Below, piece after piece: positions 48,838 through 58,093 of a stretch of DNA of 64,000 bases. The notes below the pieces were generated by a model. The model saw nothing but the letters and a program-made list of their open reading frames with translations, did not search any database and was not told the DNA's origin. Source of the DNA: Acinetobacter pittii ATCC 19004 = CIP 70.29 (GTDB lineage: Bacteria; Pseudomonadota; Gammaproteobacteria; Pseudomonadales; Moraxellaceae); the NCBI RefSeq assembly GCF_000369045.1, contig NZ_KB849797.1, positions 80,844 through 144,843 on the forward strand, written 5' to 3'. Every line of letters starts with the position of its first letter. Within the stretch, counting starts at the first letter, position 1. The position numbers and the translations under genes were made by a program.

Positions 48838-49092
48838 ATGCACGAACCTTGGGTAAATGGAATTATCAAAAAGTGGACTTTAGACAACATTGGAGATGAG
48901 CTATATGAATTAATAATTCACAAAGAAAAAAATGTCATTTGTACATATGGGCGTTTTGCTCATTCGAGTGGTTCAAAGTCTGTTTCTTTCGAACAATTTA
49001 TAGCAGGTGAACTTGATGACTTAATTTCTAAAACAATGGGTGAAGATATATTAAACCAAGCAAAAGAATATATGAGAAAACAAATAGTATAA
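48838..49092 (+). CDS. Small orphan protein, 84 residues
   Basis: A cytoplasmic-looking 84-residue protein with WVNGIIKKWTLDNIGDELYE at the N-terminus and a helical C-terminal half. It has no signal peptide. The upstream region is AT-rich and the ribosome-binding site is weak. It and the next gene are flanked by conserved genes (efflux operon and fabI), so they may be recent additions. I recognise no family. The size and isolation are seen with orphan immunity-like or antitoxin-like proteins, but this is only a possibility. Confidence 0.55.
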   Translation: MHEPWVNGIIKKWTLDNIGDELYELIIHKEKNVICTYGRFAHSSGSKSVSFEQFIAGELDDLISKTMGEDILNQAKEYMRKQIV

Positions 49093-49210
49093 ATTGCTTA
49101 ACTATGTACTTTTGCCACATAAACTCTGCGTAGCGATATAAAATCACCAAAGTACGGCTTAACAAATTGGATATTCAAGTATTTATTAAATTATAAACAG
49201 GTCTCTTAAC

Positions 49211-49540
49211 ATGGATAATAATAACAATACGCATAAAGTTCACCTTCTCCTATATATTTGGGATCGTCAAAATTTAGACCAATCGAATAATTGGGCGGTT
49301 GCATATAAAACGATTGAGATGCCATTTATTCCTTTCATTGGCTTAGAAATTGACTTTCCTTTTGAAAGAAACCAAAAAATCAAATCTATTAAATGGAGCA
49401 TGGAGAGCAATTCATTTTCCTGCACTCTGCAAGATGAATTCTCGCGCTGCGGTATAGATGATCCTATGTTTGATGAATGGCTTGAATATTACAAAGATCA
49501 TGAATGGTTTATTGAAGGACCATATCCCAAAACCGAATAA
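49211..49540 (+). CDS. Small orphan protein, 109 residues
   Basis: An acidic, 109-residue protein beginning MDNNNNTHKVHLLLYIWDRQN, with beta-rich sequence and a C-terminal EWLEYYKDHEWFIEGPYP. The Asn-rich start comes from AATAATAATAACAAT. A short tandem Trp/Tyr character (WSMESNS, WLEYY, HEWF) gives it an aromatic surface. No signal peptide. It follows the 84-residue gene by 118 bases. I recognise no family. Confidence 0.55.
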   Translation: MDNNNNTHKVHLLLYIWDRQNLDQSNNWAVAYKTIEMPFIPFIGLEIDFPFERNQKIKSIKWSMESNSFSCTLQDEFSRCGIDDPMFDEWLEYYKDHEWFIEGPYPKTE

Positions 49541-49605
49541 TTAGACTATAGACCTATATTTATATTAATTTTGAAATGACATAAAAAGCGAAAACAGATT
49601 GTTAA

Positions 49606-49634
49606 AACAAAGCCGCTATAAAAGCGGCTTTGTT
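49606..49634 (-). terminator. Terminator of fabI
   Basis: AACAAAGCCGCT (49606-49617) and AGCGGCTTTGTT (49623-49634) form a perfect 12-bp stem. Read on the minus strand the stem ends in TTTGTTTTAAC. It lies 21 bases after the fabI stop. Confidence 0.88.
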
Positions 49635-49655
49635 AAATAATTTAGAGCAATCTAA

Positions 49656-50459
49656 TTATTCATCATCCATCATAGATTGGCTCATACCTACAGTATTGAA
49701 ACCAGCATCTACATATAGAATTTCACCAGTAATACCTGAAGCCCAAGGTGAGCATAGGAATAATGCTGCGTTACCTACTTCTTCAATCGTTACGTTACGC
49801 TTTAACGGCGCAACTTTTTCATTGGCATCTAACATTTTACGGAAAGACTTAATACCAGATGCAGCCAAAGTACGGATTGGACCCGCAGAAATCGCGTTTA
49901 CACGGATACCATCAACACCAAGGCTTGATGCTAAATAGCGAACACCAGCTTCTAAAGAAGCTTTTGCCATACCCATTACGTTGTAGTTAGGCATAACGCG
50001 CTCAGAACCTTGGTAAGTCAAAGTTAATAAACAACCTTGGCGAGCTTGTAATAAAGGTTTTGCAGCACGTGCCATTGCAACAAAGCTGTATGCACTGATG
50101 TCATGAGCAACTTTAAAACCTTCACGGTCAGTCACGTCAGTGAAGTCACCGTCAAGTGTATGTGCAGGTGCGAAGCCAATTGAGTGTACAACACCGTCTA
50201 CACCATCCCAATGTTTTGCAAGTTCTGCAAATGCATTATCAATTTCAGCATCAACAGCAACATCACATGGAAACACAAGCTTAGAACCGAATTGCTCAGC
50301 AAATTCATCCACACGTTTTTTTAATTTTTCGTTTGGATAAGTAAACGCAAGCTCTGCACCTTCACGGTGTAATGCTTGTGCAATACCAAAAGCAATTGAT
50401 AATTTACTAGCAACGCCTGCAATCAAAAAGCGCTTACCTGCTAAAAGTCCTTGTGTCAT
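49656..50459 (-). CDS. fabI: Enoyl-ACP reductase FabI
   Basis: A 267-residue short-chain dehydrogenase that reduces enoyl-ACP in fatty-acid synthesis and is the triclosan target. The start at 50459 ([18 protein letters not shown]) matches the family. The open frame continues upstream to 50594 but crosses the terminator of the next gene, so that start is wrong. It has the NAD-binding [14 protein letters not shown], the [16 protein letters not shown] stretch, catalytic [13 protein letters not shown] and the [13 protein letters not shown] segment. Confidence 0.96.
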   Translation of the reverse strand: MTQGLLAGKRFLIAGVASKLSIAFGIAQALHREGAELAFTYPNEKLKKRVDEFAEQFGSKLVFPCDVAVDAEIDNAFAELAKHWDGVDGVVHSIGFAPAHTLDGDFTDVTDREGFKVAHDISAYSFVAMARAAKPLLQARQGCLLTLTYQGSERVMPNYNVMGMAKASLEAGVRYLASSLGVDGIRVNAISAGPIRTLAASGIKSFRKMLDANEKVAPLKRNVTIEEVGNAALFLCSPWASGITGEILYVDAGFNTVGMSQSMMDDE

Positions 50460-50557
50460 GCCGATCTCACTCAAAACAATTTCAAGCATAATGCCAATAT
50501 TCGGCGGTTTTCGAAATTGCATAATGCATCTTTTTTCAAAAATCGCACGAAAAAAAA

Positions 50558-50577
50558 TCGCTCCTGATGAGGAGCGA
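50558..50577 (-). terminator. Terminator of the Bax1-I gene
   Basis: TCGCTCC (50558-50564) pairs with GGAGCGA (50571-50577). On the minus strand it is followed by eight T. It lies 20 bases after the stop of the gene at 50597, ahead of the fabI start. Confidence 0.9.
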
Positions 50578-50596
50578 CTTCTAGATGAATTCAATC

Positions 50597-51328
50597 TTAG
50601 TCGTCAGACAATAAACCCAGTAAGCGTAAGAAAGAAATATACATCCATACTAAAGTTGCAAGTAATGCGATACCACACAACCATTCCATGAATTTTGGTG
50701 CACGATAAGCTGCATTAGTTTCGATTAAATCAAAATCTAAAATTAGGTTAAGCGAAGCAATGACCGCGACGAATGCAGCAAAACCAATACCTAACCAGTT
50801 ACTTTCAAAAATATAAGGAACACTTGAACCAAATGCTAAACGCATGATCATCTGCACAATAAATACAATAAAAATTGCCAAAGATGCAGAGATTACAACT
50901 GACTTGAACTTTTCAGTTGCGCGGATAATTTGGAATTTATATAAACCAAACATCACCAAAGTGGTGACAAAGGTTGCTAATAAAGCCTGAAGTGGAACAC
51001 CTGGGTATTTCAACTGGAAAGTAAACGAAATACCACCTAAAAAAGCCCCTTCAAATAAGGCATACGGAATTGCCAATGTTGGCGCGGTCGTTGGTTTAAA
51101 CGTTGTAATTAAAGCTAAAACCAAGCCACCAATTGCACCCACAATTGAAGCCGCGTAAGCAATACCAACATTTGCAGTAAAGGCTGAATAGAAAAATAAA
51201 GCGACACCCACTGCAGCTGCAATGACCGTCAACATAACAGATTTTTGAATGGCACCTTGCACAGTCATCGGTTGACTATAATCACTGACCGTTTCAACAC
51301 GCGTCAGTATCGGGTTATTACTTTGCAT
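50597..51328 (-). CDS. Bax inhibitor-1/YccA-like membrane protein
   Basis: A 243-residue protein with about seven membrane helices and a cytoplasmic N-terminus. It is recognised as a Bax1-I/BI-1-like (YccA/YbhL) family member by [20 protein letters not shown] and [21 protein letters not shown]. Such proteins modulate FtsH protease in E. coli (YccA). The exact role in Acinetobacter is unknown. It lies as a single gene between orn and fabI. Confidence 0.88.
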   Translation of the reverse strand: MQSNNPILTRVETVSDYSQPMTVQGAIQKSVMLTVIAAAVGVALFFYSAFTANVGIAYAASIVGAIGGLVLALITTFKPTTAPTLAIPYALFEGAFLGGISFTFQLKYPGVPLQALLATFVTTLVMFGLYKFQIIRATEKFKSVVISASLAIFIVFIVQMIMRLAFGSSVPYIFESNWLGIGFAAFVAVIASLNLILDFDLIETNAAYRAPKFMEWLCGIALLATLVWMYISFLRLLGLLSDD

Positions 51329-51441
51329 AAATGCTCTCTTTTTATAATAAAAATTTAAAATATCATTTTAAGCAAAATGAATATGAAAGCCAAATTAAGC
51401 AATCGGCATTATTGTAACAAGGTCCTTTAAGTAATAAAAAA

Positions 51442-51457
51442 GGAGGCAATAGCCTCC
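51442..51457 (-). terminator. Terminator of orn
   Basis: GGAGGC (51442-51447) pairs with GCCTCC (51452-51457) with an AATA loop, followed on the minus strand by a run of T. It lies 25 bases after the stop of orn. Confidence 0.78.
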
Positions 51458-51482
51458 CTTTCATATCACGTCTACAACGTAA

Positions 51483-52049
51483 TCAATCTTTACCATCTGT
51501 ATTCATGATAAAGAAATATTCGCGGTAATATTTCAACTCTGAAATTGAGTCACGAATATCATCCATTGCTAAATGTGATGCATTTTTTTTCAGGCCACTC
51601 ATAATTTCAGGACGCCAGCGTTTTGAAAGCTCTTTTACCGTAGATACATCAAGATTACGATAATGGAAATACTGCTCAAGTTCAGGCATAAGACGGTGTA
51701 AGAAACGGCGATCCTGACAAATTGAGTTACCGCACATTGGTGAAACTTTTGGATTTACCCATTTTTTTAGGAATTCTAAAGTTTGTAACTCAGCATCACG
51801 GGCTGTTAACTTACTGCGACGGACTCGTTCAATCAGTCCAGACTGCCCATGTTGACGAGTGTTCCATTCATCCATTGCATTTAAAATACGATCAGGTTGA
51901 TGAATAGCCAAAACTGGACCTTCGGCAAGTACATTTAAATGATCATCTGTAATAATTGTTGCGATTTCAATAATTTGATCATTATCGGTATCTAATCCGG
52001 TCATTTCCAGATCAATCCAAATTAATCGTGTATTTAAAGTACTGCTCAT
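51483..52049 (-). CDS. orn: Oligoribonuclease
   Basis: A 188-residue DEDDh exonuclease that degrades 2-5-nucleotide RNAs, including pGpG from cyclic-di-GMP breakdown. It has [10 protein letters not shown] (two active-site acids), [12 protein letters not shown], the [15 protein letters not shown] segment with conserved His-Asp, and a typical length. It is divergent from rsgA over a gap of 125 bases. Confidence 0.96.
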   Translation of the reverse strand: MSSTLNTRLIWIDLEMTGLDTDNDQIIEIATIITDDHLNVLAEGPVLAIHQPDRILNAMDEWNTRQHGQSGLIERVRRSKLTARDAELQTLEFLKKWVNPKVSPMCGNSICQDRRFLHRLMPELEQYFHYRNLDVSTVKELSKRWRPEIMSGLKKNASHLAMDDIRDSISELKYYREYFFIMNTDGKD

Positions 52050-52174
52050 GAATGTACGTTCTAAAATGCCGTAAAAACATCAATAGTAGCAAATTTCTTG
52101 CTTCCGCGCTGTAATTCTATAGCTGCTTCATGCTATTTTTGCGGTCTTCAAACAATGGTTTTTTTGGGATATGA

Positions 52175-53239
52175 ATGGCTTTAATTCGTAAGCGTCGTTT
52201 AACTGAACAACAGCAACGTCGTATTGAAAAACAGCATAAAACTCGCCAAGAAGAGATCGATACTTCACAGGATCTAGACGGACTCGTTGTACAACATTAT
52301 GGCCGTCAACTTGAAGTACAAGCCCTCTCTGTACCTGAGGAGCATCACCCAGAAAAACCACAAGTTGCCGAAGGAGAACCAGAACCATTCTGGAAGCCGA
52401 TCGAACTCAATAGCGTTTGGCGTTGCCATACTCGAACTAATCTTGAGTTACTTGTAACTGGTGATCGTGTTAAATGGCAGGCAGATCCAAATACTGGTTT
52501 AGGCATTATTACAGCCATTCACCCACGTACATCTTTACTTACCCGCCCTGACCGCTATCACAAAGTTAAACCAGTGGCCGCGAATATCAGTTTGATTGTG
52601 ATTGTATTTTCACCGCTTCCTGAACCAGCTCCAACGTTAATCGATCGATATCTAGTTGCTTGTGCAGACGCTAACATTCCTGCTCTTTTGGTCCTCAATA
52701 AGTCTGATTTACTCACTGAAAATGACCCAATTCTTACCTTATTAGAAGAATATAAAACCTTGGGTTATGAAGTGATGATTTGTCAGTCCAAGAAGGGAGA
52801 TATCTCTGCTTTATCTGAGCGTTTAGATGGTGAAACCGTAGCATTTGTAGGGCAATCAGGCGTAGGAAAAAGCTCTTTAATTAATGTGCTCATTCCAGAT
52901 GCAGAGCAAAAAACTAATGTTATTTCTGAAAATTCTGCACTTGGACAACACACGACAACCTCTACGCGCTTAATCAACTTCGGTAAAAATGGTGCCTTAA
53001 TTGATTCTCCGGGAATTCGTGAGTTTGGGCTTTGGCATCTCGATTTAGAAAAAATTCGTATGGGCTTTCCTGACATTGCCGCACATCTAGGATCTTGCCA
53101 ATTCCGTAATTGCACACATACTCATGAAAAGAATTGTGGGCTTAAACAGGCCGTTGAAGCGGGTGAAATTTTGCCACGACGTTTAGATAGCTTTTTGCGT
53201 TTAATCGATGAGATTCAAGAAGCGCAGCAAAAAAACTGA
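52175..53239 (+). CDS. rsgA: Ribosome-biogenesis GTPase RsgA
   Basis: A 354-residue circularly permuted GTPase that matures the 30S subunit. An N-terminal OB-fold (about residues 60-125) is followed by a GTPase with the permuted order: NKSDLL, then P-loop GQSGVGKSSLIN, then DSPGIREFG. A C-terminal zinc knuckle is CQFRNCTHTHEKNC. An N-terminal Gln/Lys-rich tail (about 1-25) is usual for RsgA. Confidence 0.96.
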   Translation: MALIRKRRLTEQQQRRIEKQHKTRQEEIDTSQDLDGLVVQHYGRQLEVQALSVPEEHHPEKPQVAEGEPEPFWKPIELNSVWRCHTRTNLELLVTGDRVKWQADPNTGLGIITAIHPRTSLLTRPDRYHKVKPVAANISLIVIVFSPLPEPAPTLIDRYLVACADANIPALLVLNKSDLLTENDPILTLLEEYKTLGYEVMICQSKKGDISALSERLDGETVAFVGQSGVGKSSLINVLIPDAEQKTNVISENSALGQHTTTSTRLINFGKNGALIDSPGIREFGLWHLDLEKIRMGFPDIAAHLGSCQFRNCTHTHEKNCGLKQAVEAGEILPRRLDSFLRLIDEIQEAQQKN

Positions 53240-53337
53240 TTTTCTGCCCTATTTGCCCTTGAAGTGGTGATTTTGATCACCATCTATATACGCTATACTC
53301 TAGGTCAATTTTGTTTTTTAATTTTTTTAGGTGACTT

Positions 53338-53754
53338 GTGGAACGCTGGTTAGAGTTTATGGGGAATCACCCCATTTTGTTTGGTACGCTCGGAGTCTTG
53401 ATCGTGTTGTTCTTCATTTTTGAAGGTCAACGTAACGGTCGTAAAATTTCTCCACAGTCGCTTGGTATTTTAGTGAAAGCGAAAAATGCTCTTTTGATTG
53501 ACTTACGCGATAGCAAAGATTTCCGCGAAGGTCACATTAGTGGCAGTCGCAATATTCCGTATAGCCAAATCGCAAGTCATGCTGACGAATTAAAAGCAAG
53601 TGACCGTCCACTGGTATTTATTTGCAACTTGGGGCAAGTTGCTGGAAGTGCTTTGCAAAAAGTTGCTCACCACGATAGCTATCGTCTTGATGGTGGTATT
53701 AGTAACTGGAAAGCACAAGGCTTACCTCTTGTTAAAAGCAAACCAAAAGCTTAA
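53338..53754 (+). CDS. Rhodanese-like protein with membrane anchor
   Basis: A 138-residue protein starting with GTG at 53338 (AGGTGACTT precedes). One membrane helix (about residues 12-30) is followed by a rhodanese domain with Cys96 in VFICNLGQVAG, the usual active-site cysteine. It is the YibN type, encoded next to grxC and secB in many gammaproteobacteria. The cluster gap to grxC is 11 bases. Confidence 0.9.
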   Translation: MERWLEFMGNHPILFGTLGVLIVLFFIFEGQRNGRKISPQSLGILVKAKNALLIDLRDSKDFREGHISGSRNIPYSQIASHADELKASDRPLVFICNLGQVAGSALQKVAHHDSYRLDGGISNWKAQGLPLVKSKPKA

Positions 53755-53765
53755 GGAGAATTATC

Positions 53766-54023
53766 ATGGCTGCAAATGTCATTGTTTACTCAACTTCTGT
53801 ATGCCCGTATTGTGTTCGTGCTAAACAGTTACTTGAGCGTAAAGGTGTTGCTTATAAAGAAGTAAATCTTTCTGTTGAAGCACCAGAAGTACGTGTTGAA
53901 TTAATGCAACGCACAAATCATCGTACTGTCCCACAAATTTTCATTAACGATCAGTTTATCGGTGGTTTTGACCAACTTTATGCTTTAGAGCGTGAAGGTA
54001 AACTCGACGAATTATTGGCTTAA
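53766..54023 (+). CDS. grxC: Glutaredoxin 3
   Basis: An 85-residue glutaredoxin with active-site C13-P-Y-C16 and the TVPQIFINDQFIGG cis-Pro and glutathione-binding segments. It reduces disulfides using glutathione. AAGGAG precedes the ATG. It is followed 27 bases later by secB. Confidence 0.96.
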   Translation: MAANVIVYSTSVCPYCVRAKQLLERKGVAYKEVNLSVEAPEVRVELMQRTNHRTVPQIFINDQFIGGFDQLYALEREGKLDELLA

Positions 54024-54050
54024 CATCGCATCCATATTAAGGAAAAAACA

Positions 54051-54509
54051 ATGAGCGAAGAACAACAAGTTCAACCACAATTAGCTTTAGAGCGTATTTA
54101 TACAAAAGATATTTCTTTTGAGGTTCCTGGGGCGCAGGTTTTTACTAAACAATGGCAACCTGAACTTAATATCAATCTTTCTTCTGCTGCAGAAAAGATT
54201 GACCCAACTCACTTTGAAGTTTCTTAAAAAGTTGTGGAACAAGCCGATAACGACAACGAAACAGCGTTCATTGTAGATGTAACTCAATCAGGTATTTTCT
54301 TGATCGACAACATTGAAGAAGAGCGTTTACCTTATATTTTAGGCGCATATTGCCCAAATATTTTGTTCCCGTTCTTACGTGAAGCTGTAAATGATTTAGT
54401 AACTAAAGGTAGCTTCCCACAGTTACTTCTTACTCCAATCAACTTTGATGCCGAGTTTGAAGCTAACATGCAACGTGCTCAAGCTGCTGCTGTTGAAGGT
54501 CAAGCTTAA
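54051..54509 (+). pseudogene. secB: secB, protein-export chaperone, interrupted by an in-frame TAA at codon 59
   Basis: ATG at 54051 (AAGGAAA eight bases ahead) opens a SecB frame reading [20 protein letters not shown]. It stops at TAA 54225-54227, after DPTHFEVS. The same frame goes on from 54228 for 93 codons ([18 protein letters not shown], then [18 protein letters not shown]) to a TAA at 54507-54509. Together this would be a 152-residue SecB of normal length. In SecB this position is a hydrophobic strand residue, normally Leu (E. coli VVLRVTV), so a TTA to TAA change would explain it. The visible N-terminal fragment is 58 residues and cannot form the chaperone. A GTG at 54234 could restart translation but has no clear ribosome-binding site. 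A sequencing error is the alternative. Confidence 0.9.
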
Positions 54510-54531
54510 TTTTTTAGCTTCTCCTTTTAAT

Positions 54532-54560
54532 AAAAAAACCGCGTATTACGCGGTTTTTTT
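54532..54560. terminator. Bidirectional terminator between secB and the phosphopantetheinyl transferase gene
   Basis: AAAAACCGCGT pairs with ACGCGGTTTTT (ACCGCGT 54538-54544 with ACGCGGT 54548-54554), flanked by A-run and T-run. It lies between the convergent secB and PPTase genes and would serve both. Confidence 0.9.
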
Positions 54561-54577
54561 ATGTGTGCTATTTAGAT

Positions 54578-55234
54578 TTAACGGTCAAGTGAGTGAAGCT
54601 GAATAGACGGAAACTGAAAACCACGGCAAGATAACTCTGAACGCCATGCCACGGTTAATATCATATTGCCAACAATAAAATTCTGATAAGCAAATGTCCC
54701 ATTAAGTGGGTGAGAACAGACTCCACCATGATCGGTAGGATGTGCCTGAGTATTTAACGTATTTAAATCTAAACGTATACCTAATCCTGAAGCTTTTAAA
54801 ACGGCTTCTTTTGTGGTCCAGACTTTGAACCAATATTCTCTATCTTGTTCTAAGCTTAGCCATGTTTCATATTCATCGGGATGAAAGGCATGTTTTGCTA
54901 AAGCATCTAAGCGTACATTTCGATCCAGTTCCTCAGCATCTACCCCAATATCTTTAACTTGTTCGCTCATGGCTAAAGCGTAGTATTGTTGGCTATGTGA
55001 GTGATTAAAATGCAAAGTGTGATTCAATAAATAAGGTTTACCATGTTCATGCTTGGCAAACTCCAATTCCATTGACGTGAGTTGGAGTTTCTCTGCAATC
55101 AGTCGATTTCTGACACTCTGTATTTGTTGTTTTTTATAATGATTAAATGAACGGAAGTCTGGAAAGTTTTGTTGTTCTTGTTTTAAAAACTCATTGAGCT
55201 TTCCTATATAAACTTCAATTTTCCTATCATTCAT
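54578..55234 (-). CDS. 4'-phosphopantetheinyl transferase (Sfp-type)
   Basis: A 218-residue enzyme that attaches phosphopantetheine to carrier proteins of fatty-acid, siderophore or other pathways. It has the motifs IGVDAEELDR (metal-binding Asp and Glu) and WFKVWTTKEAVLKASGLGI. The N-terminal half has the usual HGKPYLL and FNHSHSQQYYAL segments. It lies between secB and der in opposite orientation to secB. Confidence 0.9.
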   Translation of the reverse strand: MNDRKIEVYIGKLNEFLKQEQQNFPDFRSFNHYKKQQIQSVRNRLIAEKLQLTSMELEFAKHEHGKPYLLNHTLHFNHSHSQQYYALAMSEQVKDIGVDAEELDRNVRLDALAKHAFHPDEYETWLSLEQDREYWFKVWTTKEAVLKASGLGIRLDLNTLNTQAHPTDHGGVCSHPLNGTFAYQNFIVGNMILTVAWRSELSCRGFQFPSIQLHSLDR

Positions 55235-55305
55235 CTTTCTAAATCCATCCCATGAGGGACTAAAGCTAATATAAAAAATACCAATAACTTATTAAACCAT
55301 GTAAT

Positions 55306-55334
55306 AAAAAACCCAAAGAAAACTTTGGGTTTTT
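55306..55334 (-). terminator. Terminator of der
   Basis: AAAAACCCAAAG (55307-55318) pairs with CTTTGGGTTTTT (55323-55334) with an AAAA loop. It lies 15 bases past the der stop and is followed by T-rich sequence on the minus strand. Confidence 0.85.
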
Positions 55335-55348
55335 GAACAATAAAAAAC

Positions 55349-56758
55349 TTAACGGTTAAATTTTTTCTCTGCTTTCTTAAATTTCTGAATATAACGACGG
55401 CGACGTGCAGCAGTACGTTCATCAACCTGACTCTTACGACCTTCAAACGGGTTTTCAGAAGTTTTAAAGTCAATACGAACTGGTGTACCTTCGAGTTTAT
55501 ACACTTTACGGAACACGTTTTCTAAATAACGGCGATAATCGGCAGGTGTCTTATCAACCTTATTACCATGAATCACAATAGTCGGTGGATTCTGACCACC
55601 CATATGTGCATAACGCATTTTAATACGACGACCGCTAATCATTGGTGGTTGATGGGCTTCTGTCGCATCACTCAAAATTTGAGTCAATTTAGCTGGTGAT
55701 ACTTTTAAGTTCGCAGACTCATAAGCACGGTGGATAGAAGGATATAAATCACCTACCCCAGTTCCATGTAAAGCAGAAATTAAATGGATTTTTGCCCATG
55801 GAATAAAGTCAAAACGACGTTCAACATCAAGCTTACACTGCTTGCGGTCGTATTCAGACATGTTATCCCATTTGTTGATGGCAATAACCATGGCACGACC
55901 AGCTTCAAGCGCATAGCCAATTAAATGCAAGTCTTGCTCAACAATACCTTCACGCGCATCGACTACAACCACGACAACATGTGCATCTTTCATTGCTTGC
56001 AAAGTTTTAACAATTGAGAACTTCTCAATCATTTCATCAACTTTACCTTTACGACGCACACCTGCTGTATCAATTAAGGTGTATTTACGGCCTTCACGCT
56101 CAAAAGGAATGTAAATCGAGTCACGAGTTGTACCTGGTTGGTCAAATGCCACCACACGGTCTTCACCAAGCAAACGGTTGACCAGTGTTGACTTACCAAC
56201 GTTAGGACGACCAATAATTGCTAAGCGTAAACCAGTATCTTTGTCATGTTCTTCAGGGTTTTCATCTTCTGGAACTTCTGCAAGTACATCTTCCAGCATT
56301 TGCTGTACGCCACGACCATGGGTCGCTGCAACTTGTAATGGTTCACCCATACCAAGTTTATAGAACTCAACCAACGCTGCTTCAGCATGAACACCATCTA
56401 CCTTGTTCGCAACAAGATAAATTTTCTTGCCTAAAGTACGTAGTTCACGAGCAATTTGCTCATCAGAAGCTAACAATCCAGCACGAGCATCAACCACAAA
56501 AATAATAATATCTGCTTCATTGATCGCTGTTTTTGACTGCTCGGCCATGTAGTTATCGATACCGCCTTCACTCTCACCGATACCACCAGTATCAACAACA
56601 ATGAAAGACTTATTTTGATAAGTCGCATCACCATATTTACGGTCACGAGTCAGACCCGCGAAGTCGGCTACAAGTGCATCACGACTCTTGGTAATCTGGT
56701 TAAATAACGTTGATTTTCCGACATTCGGACGACCAATGAGCGCAATAACGGGTTTCAT
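55349..56758 (-). CDS. der: GTPase Der (EngA)
   Basis: A 469-residue essential ribosome-biogenesis GTPase with two tandem G domains. G1 motifs are [13 protein letters not shown] and [18 protein letters not shown] and NKWDN are the G4 motifs. A KH-like C-terminal domain (about 360-440) precedes a basic Arg-rich tail ([19 protein letters not shown]). It is the last gene of the rlmN-to-der run, but a terminator lies between bamB and der, so it probably has its own promoter too. Confidence 0.97.
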   Translation of the reverse strand: MKPVIALIGRPNVGKSTLFNQITKSRDALVADFAGLTRDRKYGDATYQNKSFIVVDTGGIGESEGGIDNYMAEQSKTAINEADIIIFVVDARAGLLASDEQIARELRTLGKKIYLVANKVDGVHAEAALVEFYKLGMGEPLQVAATHGRGVQQMLEDVLAEVPEDENPEEHDKDTGLRLAIIGRPNVGKSTLVNRLLGEDRVVAFDQPGTTRDSIYIPFEREGRKYTLIDTAGVRRKGKVDEMIEKFSIVKTLQAMKDAHVVVVVVDAREGIVEQDLHLIGYALEAGRAMVIAINKWDNMSEYDRKQCKLDVERRFDFIPWAKIHLISALHGTGVGDLYPSIHRAYESANLKVSPAKLTQILSDATEAHQPPMISGRRIKMRYAHMGGQNPPTIVIHGNKVDKTPADYRRYLENVFRKVYKLEGTPVRIDFKTSENPFEGRKSQVDERTAARRRRYIQKFKKAEKKFNR

Positions 56759-56857
56759 ACAATAACCTTAATTCAAGACCAGCCATATCTCATGGCATGA
56801 GCATTAGAAACAATACAGGAGATATATTTTAAGGTCAGATATGACCATAATAAAAGA

Positions 56858-56891
56858 CGGGGCTTTGAACTGATTTAATTCAAACACCCCG
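56858..56891 (-). terminator. Terminator between bamB and der
   Basis: CGGGG (56858-56862) pairs with CCCCG (56887-56891), extended by TTTGAA and TTCAAA inside, with T-rich sequence on both sides. On the minus strand it follows the bamB stop and precedes der, splitting a conserved operon. Confidence 0.7.
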
Positions 56892-56947
56892 ATATTTTTT
56901 TAACAGCGTAATTTGTTAAGCGGCTATTTTAGCACAAGCAAACGAAA

Positions 56948-58093
56948 TTAACGATTCTGCCAAATACTTAAATCGCCTTTTCTGGTCGAAACGTAAAGTT
57001 GGTTCTCAATAACACGTAATGTATTGACCTCACCACTTGTTTTTGAACGACCAATCAACTTACCTGTTGCAGGATCAACAAGATGTAATACGCCATCTAA
57101 ATCACCAACAATAAGATCCGATCCCAACACAACAGGGTTACTTAAATGACGGTTTAATAAACTATCATTTTGCCAAACTTGTTCGCCTGTCGTTAAATCA
57201 TAAGCAGTTAACTTACCATCAGTTGATGAAACAAATACTTTATTGTCATAAACTTCTGGACGCTTCGTGCTGCTTGAGTCTTCACTCCAAACTACACGTT
57301 GAGAAGCTAGATCAGTTACAGTCACTTGTCCTTGGAAACTAGTCGTTACCATAAACTGTCCAGCAACAGTAGGATCACCATCGATATCAATCAAACGTTG
57401 AATATCAGAACGACCTTCACTTACCGCAACACGGCGTTGGAAACGTGGAATACCACTAATCGTATCAATTGCATAAACATACGCATTTGCAGATGCGATT
57501 AATACGGTACGCGGATCAAGACTCACCGGTGACGCCTGACCACGTAAACTAAATTGGACATTTGGCAATTTATAAGCCCAAACTTGTTGGCCTGAAGCAG
57601 CATCATGGGCAAATACAGTACCATCATTAGCAATGGTAATAACGCGTCCAGACTGAACTAAAGAAGGACTTAATAGTGCACCAGATAACTGCGCAGTCCA
57701 CTTTTGTTCACCTGTTGCCTGATCTAAAGCAAAAAGTTGACCTTTACTATTACCAACAACAACAATTCCTTCAGCAGCTTCAACACCAGAGCTCAAGCCT
57801 AATTTGCTGACTTTTTTCTCCCAAATGCGTTCCTTGCCACGATATGCAGCGACCTCACCTTTTGGGTCAAGCGTAAAGACCACGCCCTCACTTGCATCAA
57901 GCTGCAAACGTAACGGATCTGCCTTATCAGTAGAAGAAACACTGCGCGAAAACACGGGTACTAGAGTCTTTTTCGACTCAGTCAATTTCGGTAGCGGATT
58001 TGGTTTTGCTTCTTTTACTTTGTTGCTAGAACATCCCACCAGTACAGCTGATGCGATTGCAATTGCCAAAGGCAGTTTGAATTTCTGATTCAT
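56948..58093 (-). CDS. bamB: Outer-membrane assembly lipoprotein BamB
   Basis: A 381-residue lipoprotein (lipobox LVGC, Cys21) of eight PQQ-like beta-propeller blades, seen in repeated segments of the type FALDQATGEQKWTAQLSG, FAHDAASGQQVWAYKLP and LTAYDLTTGEQVWQNDS. It helps BamA insert beta-barrel proteins. Its start codon overlaps the stop of the preceding TPR gene by one base. Confidence 0.95.
   Translation of the reverse strand: MNQKFKLPLAIAIASAVLVGCSSNKVKEAKPNPLPKLTESKKTLVPVFSRSVSSTDKADPLRLQLDASEGVVFTLDPKGEVAAYRGKERIWEKKVSKLGLSSGVEAAEGIVVVGNSKGQLFALDQATGEQKWTAQLSGALLSPSLVQSGRVITIANDGTVFAHDAASGQQVWAYKLPNVQFSLRGQASPVSLDPRTVLIASANAYVYAIDTISGIPRFQRRVAVSEGRSDIQRLIDIDGDPTVAGQFMVTTSFQGQVTVTDLASQRVVWSEDSSSTKRPEVYDNKVFVSSTDGKLTAYDLTTGEQVWQNDSLLNRHLSNPVVLGSDLIVGDLDGVLHLVDPATGKLIGRSKTSGEVNTLRVIENQLYVSTRKGDLSIWQNR

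Noticed and set aside
50460-50594. 45-residue upstream extension of fabI
   Set aside because: The family starts at [10 protein letters not shown] (50459), and the extension contains the terminator of the preceding gene.
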